Program-made: the position numbers and the translations under genes
Assembly (NCBI GenBank): GCA_036377415.1
Contig: DASUYK010000101.1
Coordinates: 1 to 13,134, forward strand
Reading direction: 5' to 3'
Origin: DASUPK01 sp036377415
GTDB taxonomy: Bacteria > Actinomycetota > Thermoleophilia > Solirubrobacterales > 70-9
Length of the DNA stretch: 13,134 nt
In this document: positions 1 to 6,870 of the stretch, in pieces
Layout of the letters: every line of letters begins with the position of its first letter
How positions within the stretch are numbered: the first letter of the stretch is position 1
The notes under the pieces: generated by a model
Seen by the model: the letters and a program-made list of their open reading frames with translations, nothing else
Database searches by the model: none
What the model was told of the DNA's origin: nothing

Positions 1-451
1 AGCCGCTCAACGGCCTGTCGCCGATCCAGTAGCGGGGACCCGGTCCGTTGCGCGCGGCGCGGTCCTCCGGATTCGCCAGCTTGCAGCGCTCGAGCGAGAG
101 GCAGCCGCACCCGATGCACTCGGTCAGACCGAGCTTGAGCCGCTCGAGCTCCGCGATCCGCTGGTCGATCCGGGCGCTCCACCTACTCGAGAGGCGCGAC
201 CAGTCGCGCTTTGTCGGGGCGCGGTTCTCGGGGAGCTTGGAGAGCTCCTCGCCGATCTCCTCGAGCGTCAGTCCGACGCGCTGCGCGAAGACGATGAATG
301 CGATCCGCCGAAGGACCGGCCGGGGATATCGCCGGTGACCGGAGCCCGCGCGCTCGGAGCTGATCAGCCCCCGTTCCTCGTAGAAGCGCAGGGCGGAGGA
401 GGCGACGCCGCTTCGCCCTGAGACCTCGCCGATAGTGAGCAGTTCCGCCAC
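1..451 (-). CDS. soxR: SoxR, MerR-family redox-sensing [2Fe-2S] activator (3' end cut by window)
   Basis: SoxR dimers carry one [2Fe-2S] cluster per subunit. Oxidation by redox-cycling compounds or superoxide switches on promoters with an over-long spacer. The reading frame runs from a GTG at 451 and has 150 codons before the window ends, close to the usual length of just over 150, so only the last few residues are missing. An N-terminal MerR helix-turn-helix (LTIGEVSGRSG, residues 5-15, then ALRFYEERGLI) is followed by a long dimerisation helix. The cluster-binding motif CIGCGC...C sits at residues 112-123 (Cys112, 115, 117, 123; CX2CXCX5C), which is diagnostic of SoxR within the MerR family. 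The gene is divergent from the luciferase-domain operon, and a SoxR box lies in the 85-bp intergenic space. The GTG was chosen because the helix-turn-helix begins directly after it; no Shine-Dalgarno sequence is visible. Confidence 0.95.
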   Translation of the reverse strand, partial: MAELLTIGEVSGRSGVASSALRFYEERGLISSERAGSGHRRYPRPVLRRIAFIVFAQRVGLTLEEIGEELSKLPENRAPTKRDWSRLSSRWSARIDQRIAELERLKLGLTECIGCGCLSLERCKLANPEDRAARNGPGPRYWIGDRPLSG

Positions 452-477
452 AAGGGAAATAGAAGCAGAATCAGCCC

Positions 478-508
478 TTGACTTCAAGTTCACTTGAACT
501 TCTAGTAT
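478..508 (+). promoter_or_regulatory. SoxR-type promoter with 19-bp spacer
   Basis: A -35 box TTGACT (478-483) and a -10 box TAGTAT (503-508) are separated by exactly 19 bp. This over-long spacer is typical of MerR/SoxR-activated promoters, where the regulator must distort the DNA to align the two boxes. The SoxR dyad fills the spacer. The promoter points toward the start codon at 537, about 28 nt beyond the -10 box. Confidence 0.85.
482..499. promoter_or_regulatory. SoxR box (operator dyad)
   Basis: The 18-bp CTTCAAGTTCACTTGAAC agrees at 14 of 18 positions with the E. coli soxS operator CCTCAAGTTAACTTGAGG. Its core, TTCAAGTTCACTTGAA (483-498), is a near-perfect palindrome. It lies between a soxR gene and the operon it probably controls, and may also serve soxR autoregulation. 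Confidence 0.85.
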
Positions 509-536
509 CGGGCATATCCGAGCCGAGGAGGCAGCC

Positions 537-887
537 ATGACCACTAGGACTCAGAGGGCAAGCGAGCGGATCACGGAGGAGGTCACCTCGTGGCCTGGGG
601 TCGAGGCTGGGCCGGGACGCCGTGGCGAGTTCGGCTTCACGCTCGGCCGCCGCGAGCTCGGCCACCTACACGGCGACCACGCGTTCCACGCCGGTTTTCC
701 CAAGGCGATCTGGCGGGAGCTGTTCGACGCGGGCCGGATCGACTACCACCCGGTTTTTCCCGGCAAGCCCGGCTACGCCTCGCGGCGGATCGAGAGCGAG
801 GAGGATGTCCACGACGTGATCGCGATGCTCCGGCTGAACTACGACCGCGCCGTGGAGCGCCACGGCCTGCCGGAGGAGGCGGCCTGA
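537..887 (+). CDS. Luciferase-domain (DUF5519) family protein
   Basis: A 116-residue single-domain protein resembling those annotated as luciferase-family or DUF5519. The recognisable stretch is residues 37-84: a GRRELGHLHGD segment, then HAFHAGFPK, and a later YHPVFPGKPGY block. Four histidines (43, 45, 48, 51) are clustered and could form an active or binding site, but that is inference. The luciferase name comes from a domain seen in some beetle-luciferase-associated proteins and does not imply light emission. No biochemical role is established to my knowledge. It is the first gene of an apparent SoxR-controlled operon; the next gene overlaps by one base (TGATG). The ATG at 537 has a GAGGAGGC ribosome-binding site a few bases upstream (526-533). 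Confidence 0.8.
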   Translation: MTTRTQRASERITEEVTSWPGVEAGPGRRGEFGFTLGRRELGHLHGDHAFHAGFPKAIWRELFDAGRIDYHPVFPGKPGYASRRIESEEDVHDVIAMLRLNYDRAVERHGLPEEAA

Positions 888-1555
888 TGCACGCGGCGAA
901 GGAGCGCCTGCGCGACCTGGCCACCGAGGTTCCCGGCCTCTATGCCCTGGCGCCGGAGCCGCTGCCGTTCGCGCCCTCGCTCGAGATCCGCGCGTTCCTG
1001 CTGCGGCGCGCGCGTGGGAACGTTCTGATCTACAGCACCACCGGGCTCGCCTCGGGCGGAGCGGCGATCGAGGGGCTCGGCGGGATCTCGCGCCGATACC
1101 TGAACCACCGGCACGAGGCGATCTTCGCCTCCGAGGGAATCGAGGCGCCGCTGTTCGTGCACGAGCGGGAGCGCCGGTCAGTGGAGAGGACCTGTCGCGT
1201 CCGCGCGACCTTCTCGAGGCGTCATCTACTCGACGAGGACTTCGAGGTGATCCCGGCGCCCGGACACACGAGCGGGGCGACCGCCTACCTCTGGGACAGC
1301 GGTGAACACCGGATGCTGTTCACCGGCGACACCATCTACATCGACCGCGGCGAGTGGGTGGCGGCGGTCCTAGAGTCGAGCGACCGCGCCCGCTACATCG
1401 AGAGCCTCGAGCTGATCCGCGAGCTCGACTTCGACATGCTCGTTCCCTGGGCGGCTACGGGCGGCGAGCCCTTCTACGCCCACACCGACGGAACCGACGC
1501 CAGGCACCGAATCGAAGCGATTCTCGAGCGAGTGCGGGCTGGCGGCGATCACTGA
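887..1555 (+). CDS. MBL-fold (metallo-beta-lactamase-like) protein with degenerate metal site
   Basis: A 222-residue protein with the order of elements of the metallo-beta-lactamase hydrolase fold: the NHRHEA loop (73-78), APGHTSG (124-130) and LFTGDT (144-149). The usual HxHxDH motif is present only as HxH (His74, His76); the Asp and third His positions are Ala78 and Ile79. His127 and Asp148 are retained, while the last conserved histidine near the C terminus is not obvious (VPWAATGG, 186-193). A normal two-zinc centre is therefore doubtful; one metal ion or a non-hydrolytic role is possible. The ATG overlaps the stop of the luciferase-domain gene (TGATG), implying translational coupling in the SoxR-linked operon. 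The substrate is unknown. A longer reading in the same frame begins at 590, but it would overlap the upstream gene and add low-complexity sequence. Confidence 0.85.
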   Translation: MHAAKERLRDLATEVPGLYALAPEPLPFAPSLEIRAFLLRRARGNVLIYSTTGLASGGAAIEGLGGISRRYLNHRHEAIFASEGIEAPLFVHERERRSVERTCRVRATFSRRHLLDEDFEVIPAPGHTSGATAYLWDSGEHRMLFTGDTIYIDRGEWVAAVLESSDRARYIESLELIRELDFDMLVPWAATGGEPFYAHTDGTDARHRIEAILERVRAGGDH

Positions 1556-1571
1556 CGAACGGGGGGCAGCG

Positions 1572-1973
1572 ATGAGCGTGTTCACCGAGACCGAGCTGGA
1601 GTATCTGGGCAGCGTTGAGTTCCCCGGCGGTACAGGGGCGCGGCGGCTGGGCCGGATCGCCACTGTCGGCAAGGACGGGACCCCGCATGTGGTCCCCGTG
1701 GGCTTCCGCCACGACGCCGAGCACGATTCGATCGACGTCCGCGGATACGACCTCGAGCGGTCGAAGAAGTTTCGGGACGTCGCCCGGTCCGGCCGCGCCT
1801 CGATCGTCGTCGACGATCTCGCCAGCACCGATCCCTGGAGACCGCGCGGGATCGAGGTCCGCGGCCGCGCCGAGGCGCTCGACGGCGACCGGCCGGTGAT
1901 CCGGATCCACCCCGAGCGGATCGTTCCCTGGGGTCTCGAGCCTGGCGGGAAGGCTCGCACGATCCGGCGCTGA
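1572..1973 (+). CDS. PPOX-class F420-dependent oxidoreductase
   Basis: A 133-residue split-barrel flavin/deazaflavin-binding protein of the pyridoxamine-phosphate-oxidase superfamily, closest by eye to the actinobacterial MSMEG_5819-type F420 enzymes. Supporting segments are RLGRIATVGKDGTPHVVPVG (25-44), where the first strands bind the cofactor phosphate, RSKKFRDVARSGRASIVVDD (63-82), RGIEVRGRAE (92-101) and RIHPERIVPWGLE (111-123). Family members transfer hydride from reduced F420 to small organic substrates; the substrate here is unknown. It starts 16 nt after the MBL gene behind a G-rich ribosome-binding site (GGGGGG at 1561-1566) and closes the SoxR-linked operon. A low-potential cofactor enzyme under a redox sensor suggests reductive detoxification of quinones or redox-cycling antibiotics, but that is inference. 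Confidence 0.88.
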   Translation: MSVFTETELEYLGSVEFPGGTGARRLGRIATVGKDGTPHVVPVGFRHDAEHDSIDVRGYDLERSKKFRDVARSGRASIVVDDLASTDPWRPRGIEVRGRAEALDGDRPVIRIHPERIVPWGLEPGGKARTIRR

Positions 1974-2006
1974 GAGCCTCCACCAGATTTCGACGGCTCG
2001 GTCGAT

Positions 2007-2219
2007 CTACTTCTCGAAGTGCTGGACGAACATGTCGGACCCGGGGAAGACCTCGGCCTCGTGTCCGTCCTCCCAGCGGACCAGGAACGGCGGCGCTCCG
2101 TCCTCGCCGAGGACCTTGAGGATCTCCCCGTCCGTCTGCGGCTCGCCCTGATGGTGGCCGCGGACCACGAGGCGATCGCCCGGTTTGGCTCTGAGCTGCG
2201 AATGACTGTCTGGGGTCAT
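2007..2219 (-). CDS. DUF1918 domain-containing protein
   Basis: A 70-residue protein matching the small actinobacterial DUF1918 family over its whole length: AKPGDRLVVRGHHQGEP (11-27), GEILKVLGEDGAPPFLVRW (31-49) and EDGHEAEVFPGSD (50-62). The domain looks like a small SH3-like beta-barrel, and no biochemical function is established. The ATG at 2219 precedes the conserved segment by ten residues. A purine-rich AAAGGACAG lies about 10 nt upstream and may be the ribosome-binding site. It is convergent with the F420 oxidoreductase (33 bp between stops) and divergent from the PfkB kinase. Confidence 0.88.
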   Translation of the reverse strand: MTPDSHSQLRAKPGDRLVVRGHHQGEPQTDGEILKVLGEDGAPPFLVRWEDGHEAEVFPGSDMFVQHFEK

Positions 2220-2331
2220 CGTGTGTATCTGTCCTTTCGCGTGGATTTTGGCTGAATCGTTTCCCACCGGCTCGCGGATCGCATCCGTGTTCAGCACCGA
2301 TCGACGGCCGCTGCGCCAGAATCCCTCCTCG

Positions 2332-3159
2332 GTGCGCGTCGCGGTCGTCGGACACGTTGAGTGGGTGGAGTTCGTTCGCGGGGACCATGTTCCCGCAGCC
2401 GGCGAGATCGTCCATGCCTCCGAGTGCTTCGCGGAGCCGGCGGGGGGCGGGGCGGTGGCTGCGGTGCAGCTCGCCCGCCTTGCGGGCGGTTCCACCCTCT
2501 TCACGGCGCTCGGGACAGACGAGCTCGCCGAACGAGCCGTCGAGCGCCTGCGTGAGCTCGGTGTCGAGGTCGCCGCCGCGATCCGCGAGGGCCCGACGCG
2601 GCGGGCGTACACGTTCATCGACTCGAACGGTGAGCGAACGATCACGACGATCGGTGAGCGGCTCGGGCCTCGCGCCGATGACGCGCTCGACTGGGAGGGC
2701 CTCCGCGCCGCGGACGCCGTCTATCTCACGGCCGGTGACATCGGCGCGGTTCGGGTGGCGAGGGCGGCTCGAGTGCTGGTCGCCTCCCCGCGCGCCGGCC
2801 GGCCGCTGGCCGAGGCCGACATCGGGCTCGACGCCCTCGTCTTCAGCGGCGACGACGAGCTCGAGCGGGCCTTCGCGAGGGAGCTCGACCCGAGTCCCGC
2901 GATGCTCGTCGCTACGGGCGGGGCCGCGGGCGGCCGCTACGAGACCGTGGAGGGCGGAAGGGGGGAATGGACGGCCGCCTCCCTTCCTGGCCCGGTGGTC
3001 GACGCCTACGGGTGCGGGGACTCGTTCGCGGCCGCGCTCACCTACGGGCTCGCGGCCGGTGGGGGGCCGGATGCGGCGCTCGAGCTTGCGGCCAGGGCGG
3101 GCGCCGCCTGCATCACCGGGCGGGGGCCTTACGAGACGCAGCTCACCGCGGCCGCCTAG
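2332..3159 (+). CDS. PfkB-family carbohydrate kinase
   Basis: A 275-residue ribokinase-fold sugar or nucleoside kinase. The N-terminal strand VAVVGHVEW (3-11) and EPAGGGAVAAVQLARLAGG (35-53) form the substrate side. ALGTDELAERAVERLRELGV (59-78) is the typical G-D-x-x-G-like segment. DAYGCGDSFAAALTYG (224-239) contains the anion hole and catalytic base Asp230. Two key positions are unusual: the family pattern is normally DTxGAGD, but here Thr is Ala and the second Ala is Cys, and the Asn usually following the GG motif is missing. The substrate cannot be read from the sequence. The GTG at 2332 is preferred because the first beta strand begins directly there; in-frame GTGs at 2287 and 2221 would add unconserved residues. 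No strong ribosome-binding site is seen. Confidence 0.85.
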   Translation: MRVAVVGHVEWVEFVRGDHVPAAGEIVHASECFAEPAGGGAVAAVQLARLAGGSTLFTALGTDELAERAVERLRELGVEVAAAIREGPTRRAYTFIDSNGERTITTIGERLGPRADDALDWEGLRAADAVYLTAGDIGAVRVARAARVLVASPRAGRPLAEADIGLDALVFSGDDELERAFARELDPSPAMLVATGGAAGGRYETVEGGRGEWTAASLPGPVVDAYGCGDSFAAALTYGLAAGGGPDAALELAARAGAACITGRGPYETQLTAAA

Positions 3160-3166
3160 GAACGGG

Positions 3167-3181
3167 CGGGAGCGGCTCCCG
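3167..3181. terminator. Short hairpin between convergent genes
   Basis: CGGGAG and CTCCCG form a perfect 6-bp stem around a CGG loop, 8 nt after the PfkB stop and upstream of the DUF47 stop on the other strand. There is no U-tract, so intrinsic termination is only possible. Confidence 0.3.
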
Positions 3182-3246
3182 TCGATGCAGCTCCGCTGAT
3201 TCCACGACGGGATTTGGGCGCCCGAGTCGGTTTCAAACGCTCGGAT

Positions 3247-3858
3247 TCAGCTTTCCTTGACGACGGCGTAGACGATTCGCTCTGCCACGTCGACCACCTC
3301 GTCGCCGATCCGGGCGCAGCGGCGGTAGAGCTCTCGGCTCGAGATGCGTTCGTGCCGCGAATCGACCTCGAGCAGTTCGGCCATCCCGCGGTAGTAGGTG
3401 TGTTCGAGCTCCCGCTCCGCCCTGATCGCCCGGTCGGCGGCGGCGCTCGCCGCATCGCCGTCGGAGCCGAGCTTGTTGAGCGCTTCGCCGATATGAGACA
3501 CGGCGTCTCTGAGCATCGCCGCCATCTCGCCGAGCCTGGCGTCCGGCGGGTTATTCATCGCCTTCGCCTCGCTGACCAGGTCCCGGGCATAGTCCAGGAT
3601 CCAGTCGATTCCGCGCGATAGGGCGAACAGGTCCTCCGGTCCGAGCGGGGTCACGAACGCCTCCCGGAGCTGCTCGACCAGCTCGCGCTTGGCCGCGTCC
3701 CCTCGATGCTCGATCTCGGGAAGCGCCTCGCCGGCGCTCTCCTCGCCGCCGGCCCAGGCGGCGAAGGCGTCCATCCCTTCGAGGACGATCGTGGCCTGGA
3801 CGCGAAGCTGGCCGATCAGATCCGGCGTCTCGGGGAGGAACCAGCGGCGCTTTCTCAT
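3247..3858 (-). CDS. DUF47 / PhoU-like Pit accessory protein
   Basis: A 203-residue all-helical protein of the DUF47 (PhoU-like) family, usually encoded beside PiT transporters and thought to modulate phosphate uptake. Recognisable parts are an N-terminal basic patch (MRKRRWFLPE), EIEHRGDAAKRELVEQLREA (48-67) and FVTPLGPEDLFALSRGID (68-85), the family's hallmark. The C-terminal helices include RRCARIGDEVVDVAERIVYA. The ATG at 3858 was chosen because it overlaps the stop of the transporter gene as ATGA, with GGTGAG directly upstream as ribosome-binding site. An in-frame ATG at 3867 would add only three residues. Translational coupling with pit indicates a shared phosphate-uptake role at the inner face of the membrane. 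Confidence 0.92.
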   Translation of the reverse strand: MRKRRWFLPETPDLIGQLRVQATIVLEGMDAFAAWAGGEESAGEALPEIEHRGDAAKRELVEQLREAFVTPLGPEDLFALSRGIDWILDYARDLVSEAKAMNNPPDARLGEMAAMLRDAVSHIGEALNKLGSDGDAASAAADRAIRAERELEHTYYRGMAELLEVDSRHERISSRELYRRCARIGDEVVDVAERIVYAVVKES

Positions 3859-4865
3859 CTCACCCATTCCCAGAGCTCGAACGTGGCCGCCGCCAGCACG
3901 CCCGTGATCGGGATCGTGATCAGCCAGGCGAGCCCGATCTGGCGGACGACGGACCAGTTGACGTGGCGAAGCCGCCTGCGCCCCCAGCCGATCCCAACCA
4001 CCGAGGAGGAGACCACCTGAGTGGTCGAGGTGGGCGCCCCAAGTAGCGATGCGCCCAGGATGACTCCCGCCGAGGAGCTCTGGCTGGCCAGTCCCTCGAT
4101 CGGCTGCAGGCGGTAGATGCGGCGACCCACGGTGCGAATGATCCTCCAACCGCCGAAGGCCGTGCCAACGGTGAGGGCGAGCGCGCAGGCGAGAGTCGCC
4201 CAGCTTGGGGCATTCAGCGAGTCGGTCTCTCCGGCGCCGAGCAGCAGCGCCGCGATCACGCCGACCGCCTTTTGCGCGTCGTTGGCTCCATGGCTGAAGG
4301 CAAGCGCCGAGGACATCGCCCACTGGCCGGCCGTCACGGAGCTCTCCCAGGCCCGCGTGACCCTCCGGGCCAGGCGGCGCAGCGAGCGGATCACGATCAG
4401 CGCCGCGAGGCCGCCCAGGACCGGGGAGATCGCGAGGGCGATCAGGGTTCCAAACACGCCGACGGGGCGTCCCGACTCGATGCCACCCCACTGGACGGCG
4501 TGGATCCCACCCTCGACCAGCGCCGCCCCAACCAGCCCGCCCACCAGCGCGTGCCCAGAGCTTGACGGGAGGCCCAGCCACCAGGTGATCATGTTCCAGG
4601 CAACGGCCGCGGCAAGGCCGCATCCGATCACCGCGGTGGTCTCCGAGGGCGAGACCGTGACGATCCCGCCGATCGTATCGGCCACCGCGGCTCCGACCAG
4701 GAACGGGCCGAGCAGGTTGAAAACCGTGGCGAGCAAGATTGCCTGCCCGGGACGGGCGGCGCGGGTGGCGACCAGCGTCGCGATCGCGTTCGACGCGTCG
4801 TGGAGCCCGTTGGTGACGGCGAAGCCGATCGCCAGGGCGACGGCGACCGCGAGGCCGAGATCCAT
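3855..4865 (-). CDS. PiT-family inorganic phosphate transporter
   Basis: A 336-residue multi-spanning membrane protein of the PiT family (H+- or metal-phosphate symport, low affinity). The two inverted-repeat signatures are visible: GLHDASNAIAT (20-30, a variant of GANDxxNA) and SHGANDAQKA (191-200). Each is followed by a second conserved motif, PSSSGHALVGG (100-110) and GAPTSTTQVVSSS (277-289). Hydrophobic helices occupy most of the remainder, with a short cytoplasmic basic loop near 158-175 (RSLRRLARRVTR). Length is typical of the short bacterial and archaeal PiT proteins. The stop overlaps the DUF47 start. A TAGAGT hexamer ends 6 nt before the ATG, so the transcript may be leaderless. Confidence 0.95.
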   Translation of the reverse strand: MDLGLAVAVALAIGFAVTNGLHDASNAIATLVATRAARPGQAILLATVFNLLGPFLVGAAVADTIGGIVTVSPSETTAVIGCGLAAAVAWNMITWWLGLPSSSGHALVGGLVGAALVEGGIHAVQWGGIESGRPVGVFGTLIALAISPVLGGLAALIVIRSLRRLARRVTRAWESSVTAGQWAMSSALAFSHGANDAQKAVGVIAALLLGAGETDSLNAPSWATLACALALTVGTAFGGWRIIRTVGRRIYRLQPIEGLASQSSSAGVILGASLLGAPTSTTQVVSSSVVGIGWGRRRLRHVNWSVVRQIGLAWLITIPITGVLAAATFELWEWVR

Positions 4866-4871
4866 GTCCCG

Positions 4872-4877
4872 ACTCTA
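4872..4877 (-). promoter_or_regulatory. Candidate leaderless -10 box of the phosphate transporter gene
   Basis: On the minus strand TAGAGT (TANNNT) is followed by six bases and then the ATG at 4865. That spacing would place the transcription start on or next to the start codon. No Shine-Dalgarno sequence fits in between, and no -35 box is evident. Confidence 0.4.
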
Positions 4878-4888
4878 TGCGGGATAGG

Positions 4889-5740
4889 TCAGGCTTCCGG
4901 CTTTGGGCGTGGATACTGGGAGCGGACGAAGCGGTCCCACATCCTGTCGCTCATCACCCTCCGCATTCCGATCACGATGCTCGCCGACGGGGTGACCTTG
5001 TAGCGGGTGCCCGGCCGCCTAGACGTGAGCGCCCGAGAGATCTTTGCCGCGACCGCCTCCGGCCCGGCGCCGAACCGGGCCATCGGTCCCGTGTACGCCG
5101 CGGATGTCACCCTGGCGACGTCCGCATTGAACTTGGCGTACGGCCCGTGGTCGATCTCGGCGATGCTCGCCGAGGCGGTCTCCCCGAACTCGGTGACGAT
5201 CAGGCCGGGCTCGATCACCACAACCTGGATCCCGAATCCGGCGACCTCGAAGCGGAGCGCATCGGAGAGGGCTTCGACCGCGTGCTTGGTCGCGTGGTAG
5301 ACGCCGCCTCCCGGAAAGGTGAGCTTGCCGCCCATCGAGCTGATGTTCACGATCCGGCCCGAACCCGCTTCGCGCATATCGGGGAGGACGAGCTGGCACA
5401 TCCGCATCAGGCCGAAGACGTTGGTCTCGAACTGTCGCCGGACGCTGTCCATCGGGAGCGTCTCGATTGCGCCGCTTTGGCTGTAGCCCGCGTTGTTGAC
5501 CAGCGCTCCGATCGGGCCGTCCTTCTCGGTCTCCTTCACCGCCCTGCTCATCGACCGATCGTTGGTGACGTCGAGCACAAGCGTCTTACAGCCATGCTTC
5601 GAGAGATCCTCGATCGACTCCGGGCGCCGCGCGGTTGCGTACACGTTCCATCCGTCCTCGGCGAGTCGCTCCGCGGTCGCCCTTCCGATTCCCGTCGAGC
5701 AGCCGGTGATCAGCACCGGCCGGGACTTGTCGATCCCCAT
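4889..5740 (-). CDS. SDR-family oxidoreductase
   Basis: A 283-residue classical short-chain dehydrogenase/reductase. The Rossmann nucleotide loop is TGCSTGIG (12-19). ARR (37-39) after strand two supplies basic residues usually associated with NADP(H) preference. LDV (56-58), NNAG (82-85), the catalytic Asn107 region, Ser135 in NISS (132-135) and YHATK (148-152, Tyr148 and Lys152) complete the active site. EPGLIVTEF (177-185) is the standard PG motif. The C terminus, about 40 residues beyond the core, is basic and may contact substrate or membrane. The substrate is not predictable. AAAGGAGAG lies about 6 nt before the ATG and supports this start. It is divergent from the alcohol dehydrogenase (76 bp), and the two may act on related carbonyl/alcohol substrates. 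Confidence 0.93.
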   Translation of the reverse strand: MGIDKSRPVLITGCSTGIGRATAERLAEDGWNVYATARRPESIEDLSKHGCKTLVLDVTNDRSMSRAVKETEKDGPIGALVNNAGYSQSGAIETLPMDSVRRQFETNVFGLMRMCQLVLPDMREAGSGRIVNISSMGGKLTFPGGGVYHATKHAVEALSDALRFEVAGFGIQVVVIEPGLIVTEFGETASASIAEIDHGPYAKFNADVARVTSAAYTGPMARFGAGPEAVAAKISRALTSRRPGTRYKVTPSASIVIGMRRVMSDRMWDRFVRSQYPRPKPEA

Positions 5741-5803
5741 CGCGCTCTCCTTTCGTTGAAGCTCGCCGCCGGGGCGTTCGGGCGGGACCCGGCGATCCTC
5801 TCA

Positions 5804-5809
5804 TAGGCT
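5804..5809 (+). promoter_or_regulatory. Candidate leaderless -10 box (TAGGCT) of the alcohol dehydrogenase gene
   Basis: TAGGCT ends seven bases before the ATG at 5817, the spacing expected between a -10 box and a transcription start lying on the start codon. No ribosome-binding site is present. The same hexamer precedes the ZIP transporter and GT4 genes at equivalent spacing. Confidence 0.45.
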
Positions 5810-5816
5810 CTAGCCG

Positions 5817-6851
5817 ATGCGGGCGGTCACTTTCCAGGCCCCGGGCGAGGTCCGGGTCGACGAGGTTCCGGACCCCGATCTGGTCGAGCCCGACGACGCG
5901 ATCGTCCGGGTGGCGGCGAGCGGCATCTGCGGATCGGACCTCCACATCTACCACGGCAGGGTCCAGATCGAGCCGGGCTTCGTGATCGGCCATGAGTTCG
6001 TCGGCGAGGTGATCGCGGCCGGCGATGAGGTGACGCGGGTCGGGGTCGGCGATCGGGTCCTCGGGACCTACGCCACGGCATGCGGCAAGTGCTTCTTCTG
6101 CGAGCGGGAGGAGTTCCACAAGTGCGACTCCTCCAGGGTCTACGGACATGGGGAGACGCTCGGCTCTCTTCAGGGCGCCCAGGCCGAGCTCGTGCTCGTC
6201 CCCCATGCGAACCTCGCGCTCCGACGGGTGCCGGAGGGCCTGTCCGACGACGTCGCCCTGTTCGCCGGCGACGTCATGGGAACCGCGTTCCACGCGATCG
6301 ACTCCCGTCCCCTGCGCGAGGGCGAGACGGTCGCGATCCTCGGCTTGGGCCCGGTCGGGCTCTGCGCGGTTCAGGCGGCCCGAGCTGCGGGCGCGTCGGC
6401 CATGATCGCGATCGACACGGTGGAGGACCGCCTGCGGATGGCGGAATCGTTCGGGGCCACGGCTGTCCACCTGACCGAGGGGGATCCGCGCGGTGAGGTG
6501 AAGAAGCTGACGGACGGGCGGGGGGTCGACCTCGCCGTCGACGCGGTGGGGCATCCCGACGCACTCGACCTCGCCCTGCGGCTCGCCCGCAAGGCAGGCA
6601 CCGTCTCGGCGACGGGGGTCTACGCCGAGAGGATCCAGGTGCACATGGGCCTTCTCTGGATCAAGGCGATCACCCTGACCTCCGGTCACGCGAACGTGAT
6701 CAAGCATCTGGATCGCGTGCTCGAGCTCCTCTCCGCGGGCGAGCTCGATCCGGCTCCGCTCGTCAGTCACCACATGAAGCTCGACGACGCCCCCGAGGCC
6801 TACCGCGTCTACGACAATCGCCAAGCACTCAAGATCGTCCTCACCCCCTGA
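5817..6851 (+). CDS. Zinc-dependent alcohol dehydrogenase (medium-chain family)
   Basis: A 344-residue MDR-superfamily enzyme oxidising an alcohol or polyol with NAD(P)+. Catalytic-zinc ligands are Cys38 (GICGSD, 36-41), His59 and Glu60 (GHE). The structural-zinc cysteines 89, 92, 95 and 103 are all present (CX2CX2CX7C). The Rossmann motif is GLGPVG (176-181), and Asp200 at the end of the second strand suggests NAD rather than NADP. KAGTVSATGVY (259-269) and the C-terminal substrate lobe are intact. Overall it resembles threonine/sorbitol/glutathione-independent formaldehyde-type dehydrogenases, but the substrate cannot be assigned. The YqgE gene follows after 19 bp and may be co-transcribed. 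The start is supported by the family's N terminus (MRAVTFQAPG). Confidence 0.94.
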   Translation: MRAVTFQAPGEVRVDEVPDPDLVEPDDAIVRVAASGICGSDLHIYHGRVQIEPGFVIGHEFVGEVIAAGDEVTRVGVGDRVLGTYATACGKCFFCEREEFHKCDSSRVYGHGETLGSLQGAQAELVLVPHANLALRRVPEGLSDDVALFAGDVMGTAFHAIDSRPLREGETVAILGLGPVGLCAVQAARAAGASAMIAIDTVEDRLRMAESFGATAVHLTEGDPRGEVKKLTDGRGVDLAVDAVGHPDALDLALRLARKAGTVSATGVYAERIQVHMGLLWIKAITLTSGHANVIKHLDRVLELLSAGELDPAPLVSHHMKLDDAPEAYRVYDNRQALKIVLTP

Positions 6852-6870
6852 AGCCTGAGACCCTTCGGGG

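Noticed and set aside
48..338. 96-codon plus-strand frame opposite soxR
   Set aside because: Antisense to a gene with an intact helix-turn-helix and Fe-S motif; Ser/Arg-rich shadow.
590..886. N-terminal extension of the MBL-fold gene from an ATG at 590
   Set aside because: It would overlap nearly the whole luciferase-domain gene and is Arg/Pro-rich; the ATG at 887 overlapping the upstream stop is the better start.
537..887. A true bioluminescence function for the luciferase-domain protein
   Set aside because: The protein is a 116-residue small domain, not a bacterial LuxAB TIM barrel or an adenylating beetle luciferase; the name is only a domain label.
3859..4623. Upstream extension of the DUF47 frame to 4623
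   Set aside because: The extension is out-of-frame translation of the PiT gene; the ATGA overlap at 3858 gives a family-length protein.
4117..4887. 256-codon plus-strand frame opposite the phosphate transporter
   Set aside because: Antisense shadow; the minus strand has both PiT signatures and a coupled DUF47 partner.
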